Below, piece after piece: positions 21,888 to 32,049 of a stretch of DNA of 64,000 bases. Position numbers and translations under genes: made by a program. Position 1 is the first letter of the stretch, and each line of letters begins with the position of its first letter. The notes under the pieces are model-generated. The model did not search any database, was not told the DNA's origin, and was given only the letters and a program-made list of their open reading frames with translations. This DNA is from Forficula auricularia. Lineage: Eukaryota; Arthropoda; Insecta; Dermaptera; Forficulidae. The stretch spans positions 310,001 to 374,000 of the forward strand of contig JALMQS010000618.1 of the NCBI GenBank assembly GCA_024734495.1. The letters are read 5' to 3'.

Positions 21888-22582
21888 TACTTTACCATAC
21901 GAGTATGGTCAAGTATTGTAATAGTGCATGAAAAAAGTAGGTTTTTTCCTTCTTTTTCGAAATATCTAAAAAACGGCTGAAAGTATTTTGATTAAAAAAA
22001 TTGAGCGAAACCATGGTATTTCGCTCTACAAAAAAGCTCTAATAAGTTAACATCGAAAAAAATATATTTTTTGAGATAATAATTGTTTTGTCAAAATGTC
22101 TGTTAGTTAGTCTGTTAGTCTGTTAGTCTGTGCGTTACCAAATTTTGTGAACGAGCTAGCTCAAGAAACTAGTGTGAATATCGAAACCAAATTTCACACG
22201 TAGTTTTGTCCATTGATTTATCGTTTATTGGGCCACGCAGGTGGAGGGCCTCCACTAACAAGAAATATTTACATAATCGGGTGAATTTAATTACAGGATT
22301 ATTCGCATAATTATAGGAATATTAACATAATATATTTACAAAAAAAAATATTAAGAGCTGATTAGATTTTGATGCATATCGACCCAAAATTAAGTGTGGG
22401 GGGGGGTTAAAAATTAAAAATCTAGGCCTATTTGAGCAAACTCAACCAAATTTTGTATACATAATCAGTGGGCCCCCAGAAGTCTAAAATGCAAAAACTA
22501 ACCCTCTCCCCTACATGATTATAAATAATTTTATTAAATATTAAATATAAGTGAGGGGCCAGGTTGTATGGTAAAGTCAAGT
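21888..22582. mobile_element. MITE-C (ACTTTACCATAC ends), copy A
   Basis: Left end ACTTTACCATACGAGTATGG and right end GGTTGTATGGTAAAGT are inverted repeats. The interior has four tandem TCTGTTAGT-like units (22099-22130), TTGAGATAATAATTGTTTTG, and the CTCAACCAAATTTTGTATAC phrase shared with MITE M. Copies: 55044-55705, 37215-37605 (partial) and 1847-1877 (end only). Confidence 0.75.
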
Positions 22583-22609
22583 GGATGGCCACATCAGAAC
22601 ACTGTCAGC

Positions 22610-22995
22610 TTATTTTTTTTAACTGAAAGGTTTTTTTAGTCATAAACTAATCATAACACAATAATTTCACTTAATTATTATTACTTATTTTATACGATTC
22701 ACCAAACAATTTCGAGTCAATGATAAGTGTTTTTTATGAATTATTGCTATATATGATTGTTATAAATGTGTAAAATATCTATGTTAATAAGTTAAGGATG
22801 ATTTATGTATACAAAGTGACAATTTCCAGATATTGAACGAAATTTACTACTGAATATGGTCAACCAGAGGTGACCGAAAGTGTCTGGTGAATCAATAAAA
22901 TAAATAATAATAATTAACAGAAATTATTGTCTTTTATTAGTTTGTGACTAAAAAAACTTTCAATTTAAAAATAATTTTAATTAAGTCACATAAGT
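22610..22995. repeat. Inverted repeat with hammerhead-like remnants
   Basis: AACTGAAAGGTTTTTTTAGT near 22620 recurs reversed near 22950. GATTCACCAAACA near 22696 pairs with TGGTGAATCA near 22885. It is the same family as 52795-53090. The left arm keeps only the GAAAT half of a core; the right arm has the core at 22850-22880. Confidence 0.7.
22850..22880 (+). ncRNA. Hammerhead-like motif, mutated box
   Basis: CTGAATA (G8 lost), extra T, GGTCA-ACCAGAGG-TGACC hairpin, GAAAGTGTC, then TGGTGAATC. The loss of G8 predicts an inactive ribozyme. Confidence 0.45.
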
Positions 22996-23029
22996 TTTGG
23001 AAGAATCTTAATATATATTAATTAATTTT

Positions 23030-23145
23030 TTCTCAATTATTAGGGATCAGATTAAAGTCGATTTGCAGTGAGTCGGGCTTGAATCCGAGCTATCTTGATT
23101 AGAATGGATGTATATTACCCACTCGGCCAACCTGAGCCCCAGAGA
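23030..23145 (-). mobile_element. tRNA-derived SINE, family S1
   Basis: On the minus strand CAGGTTGGCCGAGTGGGTAA is A-box-like (serine/leucine-tRNA style) and CGGATTCAAGCCCGACTC is B-box-like. The body has GATTTGCAGTGAGTCGGGC complement features shared with 31089-31215. It is a SINE and not a tRNA, because the arms do not close. Confidence 0.65.
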
Positions 23146-23224
23146 AATACATTACTTGGCGTGATTGGTACAAAATTACTACGCCTTAATTATTATTCCA
23201 AATAATTAAAATGAATAATTAAAA

Positions 23225-23560
23225 GTATTATGAAAAGTGAATTTATTTTTATTTAGGAAACAAATCAAAGATTTTAGTAGAAATATTTTTACATTGCATA
23301 TCAGAGGGTTTCGTCCCCTTGGGAATCGAACCCAAGCGCTAACTAAGCTTGCCGGGCTGTTAGCCAAACCCTTAAGACAAATCTTTCTTATATATGTTGC
23401 ATATCGGAGAGAGATTTGTCTTAGGGAGACTGAGCCCGGCAAACTTAGTTAGCGCTTGGGTTCGATTCTAAGGGACGAAACTCTCTGATGCAATGTAAAA
23501 ATATTTCTACTAAAATCTTTGATTTGTTTCCTAAATAAAAATAAATTCACTTTTCATTAT
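23225..23560. repeat. Head-to-head inverted pair of tRNA-like repeats
   Basis: Arms 23225-23365 and 23425-23560 are near-perfect reverse complements. Each contains TTGGGTTCGATTC (B-box-like), GCTAACTAAGCTTGCCGGGC or its reverse, and a shared AT-rich body. The centre is a short AT hairpin. Such a pair can fold into a ~140-bp RNA hairpin. Confidence 0.85.
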
Positions 23561-23914
23561 TATATAATTTGGTTGATTTTTGAAAAATTCCATATTTTTT
23601 CAAAAAAGAAACTCGAAAAAGATGCTTAAATCTTTACATTAATCATTTAAAAGTATTATTATTTTTAGAAACTTTTTAAAAACAGCTTTTTATCCAGTCG
23701 GAATTTAAGAATATTTTTATTTTGAAACTTACCTAGTAATAATTTTTTAATTTTTTTTGTTAGTATAATTCCATGTTATACTTAGGGTTTAGTGCAATTT
23801 TCGATCAGAAATTTGATTTAAAGATTTCGAATTTTATTATGTAATTTAAGCTTAAGTTTTTTTTAATAATAAGGTTGAGTCATGTAATAAAAGGAATTCT
23901 AAAAAAATTAAACA

Positions 23915-24290
23915 AAATCTTTTCCAAAAGTCGAACCTGAGTGCCACCCTGCTTTCCAGGCAGTTCGACTTAAAATAAAAAAAATTATCCAAAATCTTTT
24001 TCAAAAGTCGATCCTGAGTGTCACCCTACTTTCCAGGCAGTTCGACTTAAAATAAAAAAATTATCCAAAATCTTTTTCAAAAGTCGAACCTGAGTGCCAC
24101 CCTGCTTTCCAGGCAGTTCGACTTAAAATAAAAAAAATTATCCAAAATCTTTTTCAAAAGTCGATCCTGAGTGTCACCCTGCTTTCCAGGCAGTTCGGAT
24201 TGAATTAAAATAAAAAAAATTATCCAAAATCTTTTCCAAAAGTCGATCCTGAATGGCATCCTGCTTTCCAGGCAGTTTAGCTTGAATTAT
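23915..24290 (+). repeat. Five-copy minisatellite, 76-82-bp unit
   Basis: The phrase TCGA(A/T)CCTGA starts at 23931, 24008, 24084, 24161 and 24243, so periods are 77, 76, 77 and 82. Each unit has AAGTCGAAC ... GTTCGACTT, which can fold on itself, plus CTGCTTTCCAGGCAG. Open frames at 24077-24380 are produced by the repeat. Confidence 0.92.
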
Positions 24291-24335
24291 AATAATTCCA
24301 TCCATTTCATAAAAAATAAAATTATAAAAAGGGGA

Positions 24336-24545
24336 GTCGGGTTGTCCGAGCTGGCCAAGGCTCTGGGCCCGCTTTAGCATCGTTGATGGCGATGTTCAAG
24401 CGGGAGACCCGGGTTTGAGCCTGGCTAGCATTTAAAATTTCGATAGGCTAAAACTCGGCTCCTTCACTAGCACTACTAACACTTTATTGATGTCAAGTCA
24501 AAATGGGCTGTGTTCTCGGTGACAATAAATAAATTTTAAAAAAAA
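24336..24545 (+). mobile_element. tRNA-Leu/Ser-derived SINE
   Basis: GGTTGTCCGAGCTGGCCAAGG is A-box-like, followed by a long variable-arm-like stretch and the B box GGGTTTGAGCC (24411-24421). The body then runs to an A-rich tail (AATAAATAAATTTT then eight or more A). Head, body and tail in order are typical of SINEs. Confidence 0.75.
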
Positions 24546-24549
24546 TTCT

Positions 24550-26000
24550 AAAACACCCACTATATTAATATATAGTGAAATTTCAAAGTAGCTTTCTATT
24601 TTTAAGAGGGTCACAAGGTTGTCTTTTTATTTAATTTTTCGAAAATAGTTACTTAGTATTTGTATTAGTGAGCATCTATGTGTGTTTGTTTAGTTGACTA
24701 TCTCTAAGGGGCTTAGCTGAGGATGTGAGGAAACTTTTACAAAGGATTATATATCATCAAACAGCCACTATATAGGATCTACTGCCAGTAGGCTTTTCTC
24801 ACTGTTTGCAACTCTTCGATTTTCACGAAGTCTGCGATTCCACATTCGCTCGTTTACTTATAAATATCATACCCGTCCACTTTGTGACAGATTTTCCAGA
24901 CTATTTAGTACAAGTTTGTCATCCTATGACCTCCATTCTAATAGGGTATTTAGTCTATTTGATCTTTCTGAATAACCTTTTTCTTAAAATTATAAATATT
25001 GTTATAACTCGTTTAAAATATGGTAGTTGTATCCCCATAAGCGTTTTTCTAGGATTTTTTTTGAAATTTAGACAGATTATTATTTAAATATTTTTTCGTC
25101 GATTGGTGGCAAAACGAAATTGATGAACAATATAGTTCCGAGATATTAAATTCCAAAGATAGAGTTTTTCAGACTCTTATACATTGCACTATACGGGATA
25201 TCGGAAAGTTTACATATTATAATTAAGAAACTCTTCTTACCATTGTTATAAAAAACTAAACGAACATTAAACAATAACTAATACATTTCTTAAGAAAATT
25301 TGAATTCATAGTTACAACACACTTTCTGAGATAATAATTAATAAATAATGAAAAATTTACACTAAAAACAAGCTGGCCTCAACGCATTTATTTAACCTAA
25401 AAAGTGGGTTAACTTTAGTACTTTTTTGACGTTTTTTAGCTTTAGCCATTGTCGTAACAGCTTTCAATCGTTTATTGAGAATTTTTTGTTTTATAAATCT
25501 CCCTTTACAATGTACTTTATCTGACATTTCTATGATAAAATATATACAAGCTCGGACAGTGTTACCAGATTTGTCAAACAAGCACGGGATTGGCTAGTAG
25601 TGGTACATAAACAGCAAAAAGTTCTGGGCTTATGAATTATGATCCTTATTGTCTGTACTATATACTCTAGCATTCACTTTTTGCTACTATTTTCGCGATA
25701 CAACCAACCTTAAAAAAAGCTAAACATTAAAAAGATAAGTAGGTAGAAATTTTTTTCATTAGGTTAGGATTTCTATTTATAATTTTTTCAGATTTTTTTA
25801 ATAAGCCCTTACTTATGTGTACGTGTATTAATTATTATATTTATTGCGTGGATATCAACAACTTAAAAGAGTGAATTTAGTTTAACAAGCTATATAACTT
25901 TGATATAATACAAAATACGATTTCAAATCAGATGACTTCATTAACACAAATAATGAATATTTTCATCAAAATGTTATTCAAAACTTAAAAAAAATTAAAT
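24550..26000. other. Intergenic, no supported gene
   Basis: AT-rich and mostly not repeated in this window. Two open frames are noted: 24806-25087 plus (93 residues, hydrophobic stretches, unrecognised) and 25357-25581 minus (listed separately). Confidence 0.45.
25357..25581 (-). other. Short basic open frame, unidentified
   Basis: A 74-residue frame with an internal methionine gives KVHCKGRFIKQKILNKRLKA and then AKAKKRQKSTK, strongly basic. It could be a worn N-terminal DNA-binding part of a transposase or host gene, or chance. No splice sites or homology could be established, so I assign no function. Confidence 0.25.
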
Positions 26001-26003
26001 ATA

Positions 26004-26168
26004 TAAAATTCTAGGTAGGTTTCACAAAAATAAAAGACAAGATGCTTGTTAGCATGACTCTATATATATTTAAGATATATCTTCAGGAGTTCACAAAGAT
26101 ATTGAGTACAAAATTATAACAAGCATCTTGTCTTTTATTTTTGTGAAACCTACCTAGAATTTTATATA
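26004..26168. repeat. Inverted repeat, GGTAGGTTTCAC family
   Basis: Left arm AAAATTCTAGGTAGGTTTCA to AACAAGATGCTTGTT-like sequence (26004-26052) recurs reversed at 26116-26168. The middle has a decayed minus-strand CTGAAGA-ATAT hairpin at 26061-26075, possibly a worn hammerhead. The family also occurs at 16998-17108, 30325 and 57524. Confidence 0.75.
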
Positions 26169-26271
26169 TCAATTTTTTAAATTTTCTTTACTTTCTTTAA
26201 ATATGTTTCACCAAGAACCTACTCCATTCTTCATTAACAAAAAATGTTATTCAATTAGTAAATGTTTACTT

Positions 26272-26426
26272 CGGGGAGTGAACCGCGTCCTAATATATAG
26301 TGTACACCTACTTACAATTTCACTTTCATTTCCAAGAAGGTGATGAATCTATTGAATTCCAAAATAATTCCATGTAATTCGAAAGACGTGTAGGTACACC
26401 TAATTCCAAACGCGGTTCACCCCTCG
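26272..26426. mobile_element. MITE-D copy 1 (CGAGGGGTGAACCGCG ends)
   Basis: 155 bases with ends CGGGGAGTGAACCGCG and CGCGGTTCACCCCTCG. Flanks GTTTACTT and GTTTGCTC agree at 6 of 8 places. The interior has TGTACACCTACTT near the left and TACACCTAATTCCAA near the right. Family with 8-bp duplications; superfamily uncertain (hAT, P or Merlin). A right-end remnant is at 4347-4362. Confidence 0.8.
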
Positions 26427-26545
26427 GTTTGCTCAATACACTAGTTCACGGTGGTGCTGAGGATTCTTATAGGTGTTAAATAAAAAGACATATTTTTCAG
26501 CAGTTTTTAAATTAATTTAAATGGTGGTTTTTAATTAATCCAAAT

Positions 26546-26578
26546 ATTTCGGAAATTTACACAATATTCCTTCTTCAG
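26546..26578 (-). ncRNA. Hammerhead-like motif, GAAAU type
   Basis: CTGAAGA, extra A, GGAA hairpin closed by TTCC, GAAATATTTGGATT. Helix III would be A-U/A-U, with cleavage after ATT. TGGATT pairs well with upstream AAATACA for helix I. Confidence 0.55.
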
Positions 26579-26595
26579 TGTATTTATTGTATTTG

Positions 26596-26628
26596 CTGAA
26601 GAAGGAATATTGTGAAAATTTCTGAAAT
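26596..26628 (+). ncRNA. Hammerhead-like motif, GAAAU type
   Basis: The inverted partner of the previous motif: CTGAAGA, extra A, GGAA hairpin closed by TTCT, GAAATATTTGG. Both boxes are intact. Confidence 0.55.
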
Positions 26629-27055
26629 ATTTGGATTAATTAAAAACCACCATTTAAAATAATTTAAAAAAACTTCTGAAAAATAAGCCTTTTTATTTAA
26701 CACTTTAATACATTAGGATAGCAAATTAAATAAATCATTTAGATACTTGGTACTAGGGATTAAAGCCAGGAAGGGGGAAAAAACCTTCTCCTTTAAAAAA
26801 AAAAAATAGTTACTAGGGATTTATAAGAATCACCAGTTGGTGATAAGAAAATTGAATAAGCTTGAGGGTTTAGCTTTAAATTCTCATTATCATAGAGTAT
26901 AAATTCCTAAGACTGGTTTGACAGAACCATCCGACTAATTGAGGAGGAACATAATCATGATTTTTTTATTTAGATAATAAAGAATAATTTGTAACAGGAA
27001 TAGCAGGGAATTGAACAAAAATTAAAAAACAGAGTTTTTATTAAATGGGCCTGAC

Positions 27056-27084
27056 GTTTCGTCAATTTATTTTGACTTCCTCAG
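27056..27084 (-). ncRNA. Hammerhead-ribozyme-like motif, strong helix I
   Basis: CTGAGGA, extra A, GTCAA-AATAAA-TTGAC hairpin, GAAACGTC. The strand before the core (ATTAAATGGGCC) is exactly complementary to the strand after the predicted cleavage site (GGCCCATTTAAT), giving a 12-bp helix I after one A-A mismatch. This is one of the best candidates in the window. Confidence 0.72.
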
Positions 27085-27166
27085 TGGCCCATTTAATCAC
27101 TCTTTGTCAAAAACAATTTCACTATACGACGAATTGTTTTTTGACAAAGAATGATTAAATGGGGCA

Positions 27167-27195
27167 CTGAGGAAATCAAAATAAATTGACGAAAC
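27167..27195 (+). ncRNA. Hammerhead-ribozyme-like motif, strong helix I
   Basis: CTGAGGA, extra A, ATCAA hairpin closed by TTGAC, GAAACGTC, then TGGTCCATTTAAT. The flanking ATTAAATGGGGCA pairs with it at 12 of 13 positions. Both boxes are intact. Confidence 0.72.
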
Positions 27196-27289
27196 GTCTG
27201 GTCCATTTAATAAAAACTCTGTGTTTTTTTATTTTTGTCGAATTTCCTGCAATTCCTATTACAAATTTATTATGAATTCAAATGATACA

Positions 27290-28795
27290 ACATAAAGAAT
27301 AATAATTCTGAATACACTCTCCAACCCTGATTATCCCCTACGTTAAACTTTTGAAGTGATAACTTGTTTTGGCGCGCCTTGCACACTTTTTATTTTAATT
27401 AGCAGTAAATGGGATTGAGGCGTCACGCGTCGCGCATCACGCGTCACGGTTGGTACCAATTCAAGCCACAGATGGCGTTGCAGCATTAACTCTAAGCTCA
27501 AATTAATATCTTATATTTGAATTTTAGCGCTCATGTATATTTCATTTTCCTGTGCAGTAAATGGAATTGAGCCGTCACGATTCACGTCACGGATCACTGT
27601 TGAGCTGTGGTCTAGTGCCATTTCAATCATTGTCGGAAAATATATTAATTATTCCTTTTCAAAAAATAATAAAATTATTAAAATTTATATTTTTATAAAA
27701 ATATAAATTTTAATAATTTTAGAATATTAGAATTATAAATGCCATATAAGTTATCACTTCTGTCGTGTGGTCTTAAGCACACACCCGAATTTTTTATAAT
27801 CCCAATTTCCCGCCACCAGGCCCTCGCTTCATGCGCACATAGCAACAAGAAGCTACGTGTCAGTAAACGAGCTACCTCCGCTATTAGCAAAGCATGAATT
27901 CTTCTGATTCAACAAAGTTTTGAAAATCCAATATGCATGCTAGAAGATAAACATATTCAAACGAAAAATTCAACAAAAAATTCCTAGCTACGTCCTTGGC
28001 TATTCCCCTTAAGGCATTCATTCCCAAATACAATCAGAACCGTGTACCTATATCATCAAATAATTGAAAATTCAAATCACTCAAGATATCATTATCATGT
28101 CTATTTGGTTTTTATTTCTCTCAATTATCCATAATTAAATAATCCTAGATAACTATTTTAGTTATAGAGAATGAATTTTTCACTCTCAATTCCTTTACCA
28201 TGATTGACAACGTATTTACAACAAACGCTCGCTCATTAACATGTTTTTACATTTAGATTAAAACGAAATACGAATTCGAAGTTCATTTTCAATAGAATTA
28301 CACGTTTGATAAAAGTCTAATTGAAATGAAAAAAAAAATAATAAAGAAGAGCCTGTTGCTTTAGATTAAAAGTAAAAATAAAATGTTAATTCCCAAAATA
28401 GGCGGGTCAAGATCTGCTTTTTTTTCTTTCTGCCAACCTGTAATTACACCACCAATAAATATTTACATAAATTTAATTTAAAAACAAGAAAGCGTAGGAT
28501 TGGCTCTAGGTGGAAAGATAGGAGAATCCAAAATGGCGTTCAGATTTGCAAGTGAGTGATGAGTCACGAAAAAAAGTACAATACACTCTATCAATTTCCC
28601 AAAGAAAACAGAAAAATGTTTGTTTCTTTTTATTGCATTCTTCTTTTTGAGATGGTTTTTCTGTGTGCTTAACTGATCTTCCTGCCTGGGTAGAATCTTG
28701 TAATCGAATTTTGACTAAATTTTTCTTGAAATTATTTCACTCAGAGTATTTGCGATGACAAAATAATATTTTATTATTTCAGGTAATTAATATAT
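27290..28795. other. Intergenic, no gene seen
   Basis: It includes a degenerate duplication of GCAGTAAATGG(G/A)ATTGAG followed by CGTCACG-rich sequence (27400-27470 and 27554-27600). The rest is AT-rich and unique within the window. Confidence 0.5.
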
Positions 28796-28799
28796 ACAT

Positions 28800-29158
28800 A
28801 TGTTGCAGTAAAAACCCGTTTTTAGTAAGAACGGATTGTTACTAGCTAAAACGCGTTTCACTTAATAGATTTGTGGCAACTAGAATTTACTGATGTTGGT
28901 TGGTTGAGTTTGGTTCAAAGGTCTAGAATCTTCATTTTTAACCTTCCGCCTCATTTTGGGTATTTATTTTCAAAAAATTTTATACAAAAATGTTGAAAAT
29001 AAACACGCGAAATGAGGCGGAAGGTCAAAAATGAAGACCTTTGATCCAAACTCAACCAACATCAGTAAACTCTAGTTACCATAAAGATTATCAGTGAAAC
29101 TCGTTTTAACTAGTAAGAACCCGTTCTTACTAAAAAACCGGGGTTTACTGCAACATAT
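28800..29158. mobile_element. Foldback element with GTTGCAGTAAA ends
   Basis: TGTTGCAGTAAAAACCCG at the left and GGGGTTTACTGCAACA at the right are inverted; AGTAAGAACGG and CCGTTCTTACT continue the arms. Inside, GTTGAGTTTGG ... CCAAACTCAAC and CCGCCTCATTT/AAATGAGGCGG make a second nested palindrome. CAGTAAA-type ends followed by GTAAGAACGG resemble pogo/Tc1-like elements. Confidence 0.75.
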
Positions 29159-29173
29159 ACAATACATATATAC

Positions 29174-29976
29174 CAGAGTCGGTTGGTTACTTTTCATCCA
29201 GGGGATGCTGTCCAAAAAAGTACCCTTTATTTTTTGAAATTTTATTTTAATCTTCGCTCTTTTTTCAAATTTCATCGAATACGGCAACATTTTCGTAATT
29301 TTTCAAATTTAACATTAGATTTTTGAAAAATTTATTTTCTGACCTTCAGTCCAAACGGATACTACTTTGTGTGAATGAGGGTAGGAGTCAGAAATTAATT
29401 CTTGTGACTTAAAATCCACAGTCCCTGAGATGGAAATCGACCATCTTCCACAATGAATCAGCCTGTCCTATAAGAAAATCTTACATTTCTCCTAATTTTA
29501 TAGCTAGAAGCAAGCTATGACTTTTCTATAGCACTCTTAGTTATTAATTTCCGATCTTATACTTAGAAATTAATTAGTCCAAAGATTCCCAAATCATCTT
29601 TATTTATTCATTTTTTGTATTATTTCTATTTTAATAGTTCCTCAGCGAGAACAATTTTTATTCGACCAAAACTCGTCTAGACTTGTCTTTAACATGCTTG
29701 AACTAAAAAATATACCAGGCAGAGACTCCAAACCTTCTATCGGCGCCCTTTTCGCAAAAATCATTCATTTTAACTTGAAACTATGCAACAATTTTATTTC
29801 ATTTCGAAAACCAATATACTTTTCAAAACAAAAAATATTTTTTTATAGAAATATTTGAAATAATAATTTGAAAATTTAAAGATCCTCCTGAAATTTTGAA
29901 GTCGACCTTATATATTATTTATGAAAATAGTATGTTTGAAAGTTTAGGGATGCGCCGCATGGACCGCACGCCACTG
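29174..29976 (+). mobile_element. hAT-B element, 803 bp
   Basis: Starts CAGAGTCGGTTGGTTAC and ends CATGGACCGCACGCCACTG. Flanking 8-mers ATATATAC (29166-29173) and ATATACAC (29977-29984) are 7 of 8 identical. It shares most of its interior with 18831-20052 and, reversed, with 42200-42705. The open frame 29072-29290 is chance. Confidence 0.87.
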
Positions 29977-30099
29977 ATATACACCTATCATATAATTTAA
30001 ACATTTAAAAATGTTATGTATATATCAATGAAAATTCCCAGTTTCCAATACATGTTAGTGAAAATCAGTCCGCTATAGAGGCGAACAAGATTTATCTTC

Positions 30100-30840
30100 A
30101 TAACAATATGTTTGTTTTTAGTTTATTCCCTGCGGTTCCCAGGAGAGGCTAGGGGTAAATTTGCATCAAAATATTAATTTCATTTATCTTGAATACGTGA
30201 TTCTCCTCAATATATATAAATCAAAAAGTAACAACGAGATTTTTCGCCATAACAACATGATTGTTAAAGTAAAGAAAATTTTGAAATTTTTTTTAGACAC
30301 TTTTTAAAATTTAAAATATAAAATACTAGGTAGGCTTCACATAAATATTTATTTATTCTCCCTTTACAAAATATGATTGTTTATTAGTTTATTCACCGTC
30401 GTTCCCAATAGATGCTAGGAGGTGAATTTGCTTCGAATTATTAATTTCGAATATCTTGAATAGATGTCATCTCTATCGTGATTCTCTTCAATTATATATA
30501 AAGTCAAAGAGTAACAATGTGATTTCTCCCCATAACAATACTTTTGCTTATTATATTCACCGCCTTTCCCAATACTAGATGATAGGTAGTAAATTTGCAT
30601 TGAATTATTAATTTCATATATCTTGAATCGAGGGGTGAACCGCGACCTAAAATCGTGTACAGCTACTTCCACTTCCACTTTCATTTCCAAGTAAAAGACA
30701 ATAGATTATCTAATGAATTCCAAAGAAATTTCAAATAATTCCAAAGACGGTGTACACCTAATTCCAATCGCGGTTCACCCCTCGTCTTGAATAGATGCCA
30801 TCTCTATCGTAATTCTCTTCAATTAAATAGCTCTAACAGT
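30100..30840. repeat. Three direct repeats of ~165 bp
   Basis: Units near 30100, 30370 and 30541 share CCATAACAA, GTTTATT(C)ACC or like, GGTAAATTTGCAT and ATTAATTTC(A/G)(T/A)ATATCTTGAAT. The third unit is split by MITE-D at 30629-30784. Confidence 0.75.
30629..30784. mobile_element. MITE-D copy 2, perfect 8-bp duplication
   Basis: 156 bases. Ends are CGAGGGGTGAACCGCG and CGCGGTTCACCCCTCG, perfectly inverted for 16 bases. TCTTGAAT stands on both sides (30621-30628 and 30785-30792). This copy defines the element boundaries. Confidence 0.95.
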
Positions 30841-31088
30841 ATCTTCTATTTGATTTTGTTTCTCCCCAAATTCAAAAGAAAATTTATTTTAGATATTTGT
30901 AAAATTTTGCATCCATATCTATACATATTTGAGATGATAAAATAATATTTCATCAAGTCCAGTAATTTAAAGACAAAAATATAATTTTTTATGACTTCGG
31001 AAACAAAGCTCATTTATTCAGATTCTAAGAGAATAATTTTATTTTTTTAATTTATATGTTTAAGTGTATTTACGTAAGTGTATGTAAA

Positions 31089-31215
31089 ATTGATTCAGGG
31101 GTCAGAATATATAGACAGTCAATTTTTTTGCAATGAGTTGTGCTTGAACCCAGGGCTCCTGTTCCATGGGCAACAACTTCACAGACTTAGACAATCTGAC
31201 AATTCAATATTTCCA
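31089..31215 (-). mobile_element. tRNA-derived SINE, family S1
   Basis: On the minus strand GATTGTCTAAGTCTGTGAAG and CCTGGGTTCAAGCACAACTC give decayed A and B boxes; the body ends near TGACCCCTGAATC. It resembles 23030-23145. The 75-residue open frame here is not a gene. Confidence 0.55.
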
Positions 31216-31717
31216 TCACTTTCTGTAATTAATAGAGAAAAATATAATTTAGAGAGTACATATTTCAAATTTTTTTTATATATAAATTTGATATATAAAA
31301 TATAATAAAAATAAATTTAAAAAAAATTAAAAACTGGCTTTTATTTCAAAATGCACTAAAAAATATAGAAAATATATTTTTCTTCAGAACAAGAAATAAT
31401 CTCGTAAACACATGATCAAAAATCAACTGGTGTAATCAGCACACGACTTTCACATTCTTATTTATATGAAATCATCGGTACACTCAAAATTTACACCACA
31501 CAAAAATTTGGAGTGTATAAAAAATCCTTAAAGATAATTAATGAAAAAGTCACTTAATTTGAATCAAAACGTTGCTTGAAAGTTAAAACAAAAATTTCGT
31601 TCAATTTGGATTAAGAGTGTAAAAAGGTCCTTAAAGATCCAGATAGGCCATCGCAATACTTCCCCATTATATTCTTTTGAATATAAATGTGAAAATAATA
31701 AAAGGTTTGGTTTTTAT

Positions 31718-32045
31718 CGAGGGGTGAACCGCGACCTAATGTATATGCTGTACACCTACTTCCAATTGTACTTCCAAATATTTCCAAGTACTTCCAAATA
31801 TTTCCAAATACTTCCAAATATTTCCAAGTATTCCAAATATTTCCAAGTACTTTCAAATATTTCCAAGTACTTCCAAATATTTCCAAGTACTTCCAAATAT
31901 TCCAAGTACTTCCAAATATTTCCAAGTACTTCCAAATATTTCCAAGTACTTCCAAATATTTCCAAGTACTTCCAAATATTTCCAAGTATTTCCAAAATAC
32001 TTCCAAAGAGGTGTACACCTACTTCCAATCGCGGATCACCCCTCG
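31718..32045. mobile_element. MITE-D copy 3, enlarged by an internal minisatellite
   Basis: Ends CGAGGGGTGAACCGCG and CGCGGATCACCCCTCG; flanks GTTTTTAT (31710-31717) and GTTCTTAT (32046-32053) are 7 of 8 identical. It is 328 bases long against 155-156 for the other copies. The extra length is a tandem array at 31764-31998. Confidence 0.93.
31764..31998 (+). repeat. 20-bp minisatellite (ACTTCCAAATATTTCCAAGT)n
   Basis: About 12 copies of the 20-base unit with occasional 17-18-base variants. The seed is visible in unexpanded MITE-D copies as ACTTCCA...TTTCCAAG. The array keeps several frames open on both strands (up to 135 codons), but the peptides are simple repeats and are not genes. Confidence 0.95.
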
Positions 32046-32049
32046 GTTC

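Larger units (their letters stand above)
26473..26710. repeat. Inverted repeat with divergent hammerhead-like pair
   Basis: GGTGTTAAATAAAAAGAC and TTAAATGGTGGTTTTTAATT on the left recur reversed on the right (AATTAAAAACCACCATTTAA). Motifs are at 26546-26578 (-) and 26596-26628 (+), with only 17 bases between their CTGA ends. Confidence 0.85.
26985..27275. repeat. Inverted repeat with divergent hammerhead-like pair
   Basis: AGGAATAGCAGGGAATT and CAGAGTTTTTATTAAATGG on the left recur reversed on the right (CCATTTAATAAAAACTCTG, AATTTCCTGCAATTCCT). The motifs face outward at 27056-27084 (-) and 27167-27195 (+). Confidence 0.88.

Noticed and set aside
24806..25087. 93-codon hydrophobic open frame
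   Set aside because: AT-rich DNA gives phenylalanine/isoleucine-rich frames by chance; no family, splice or start evidence.
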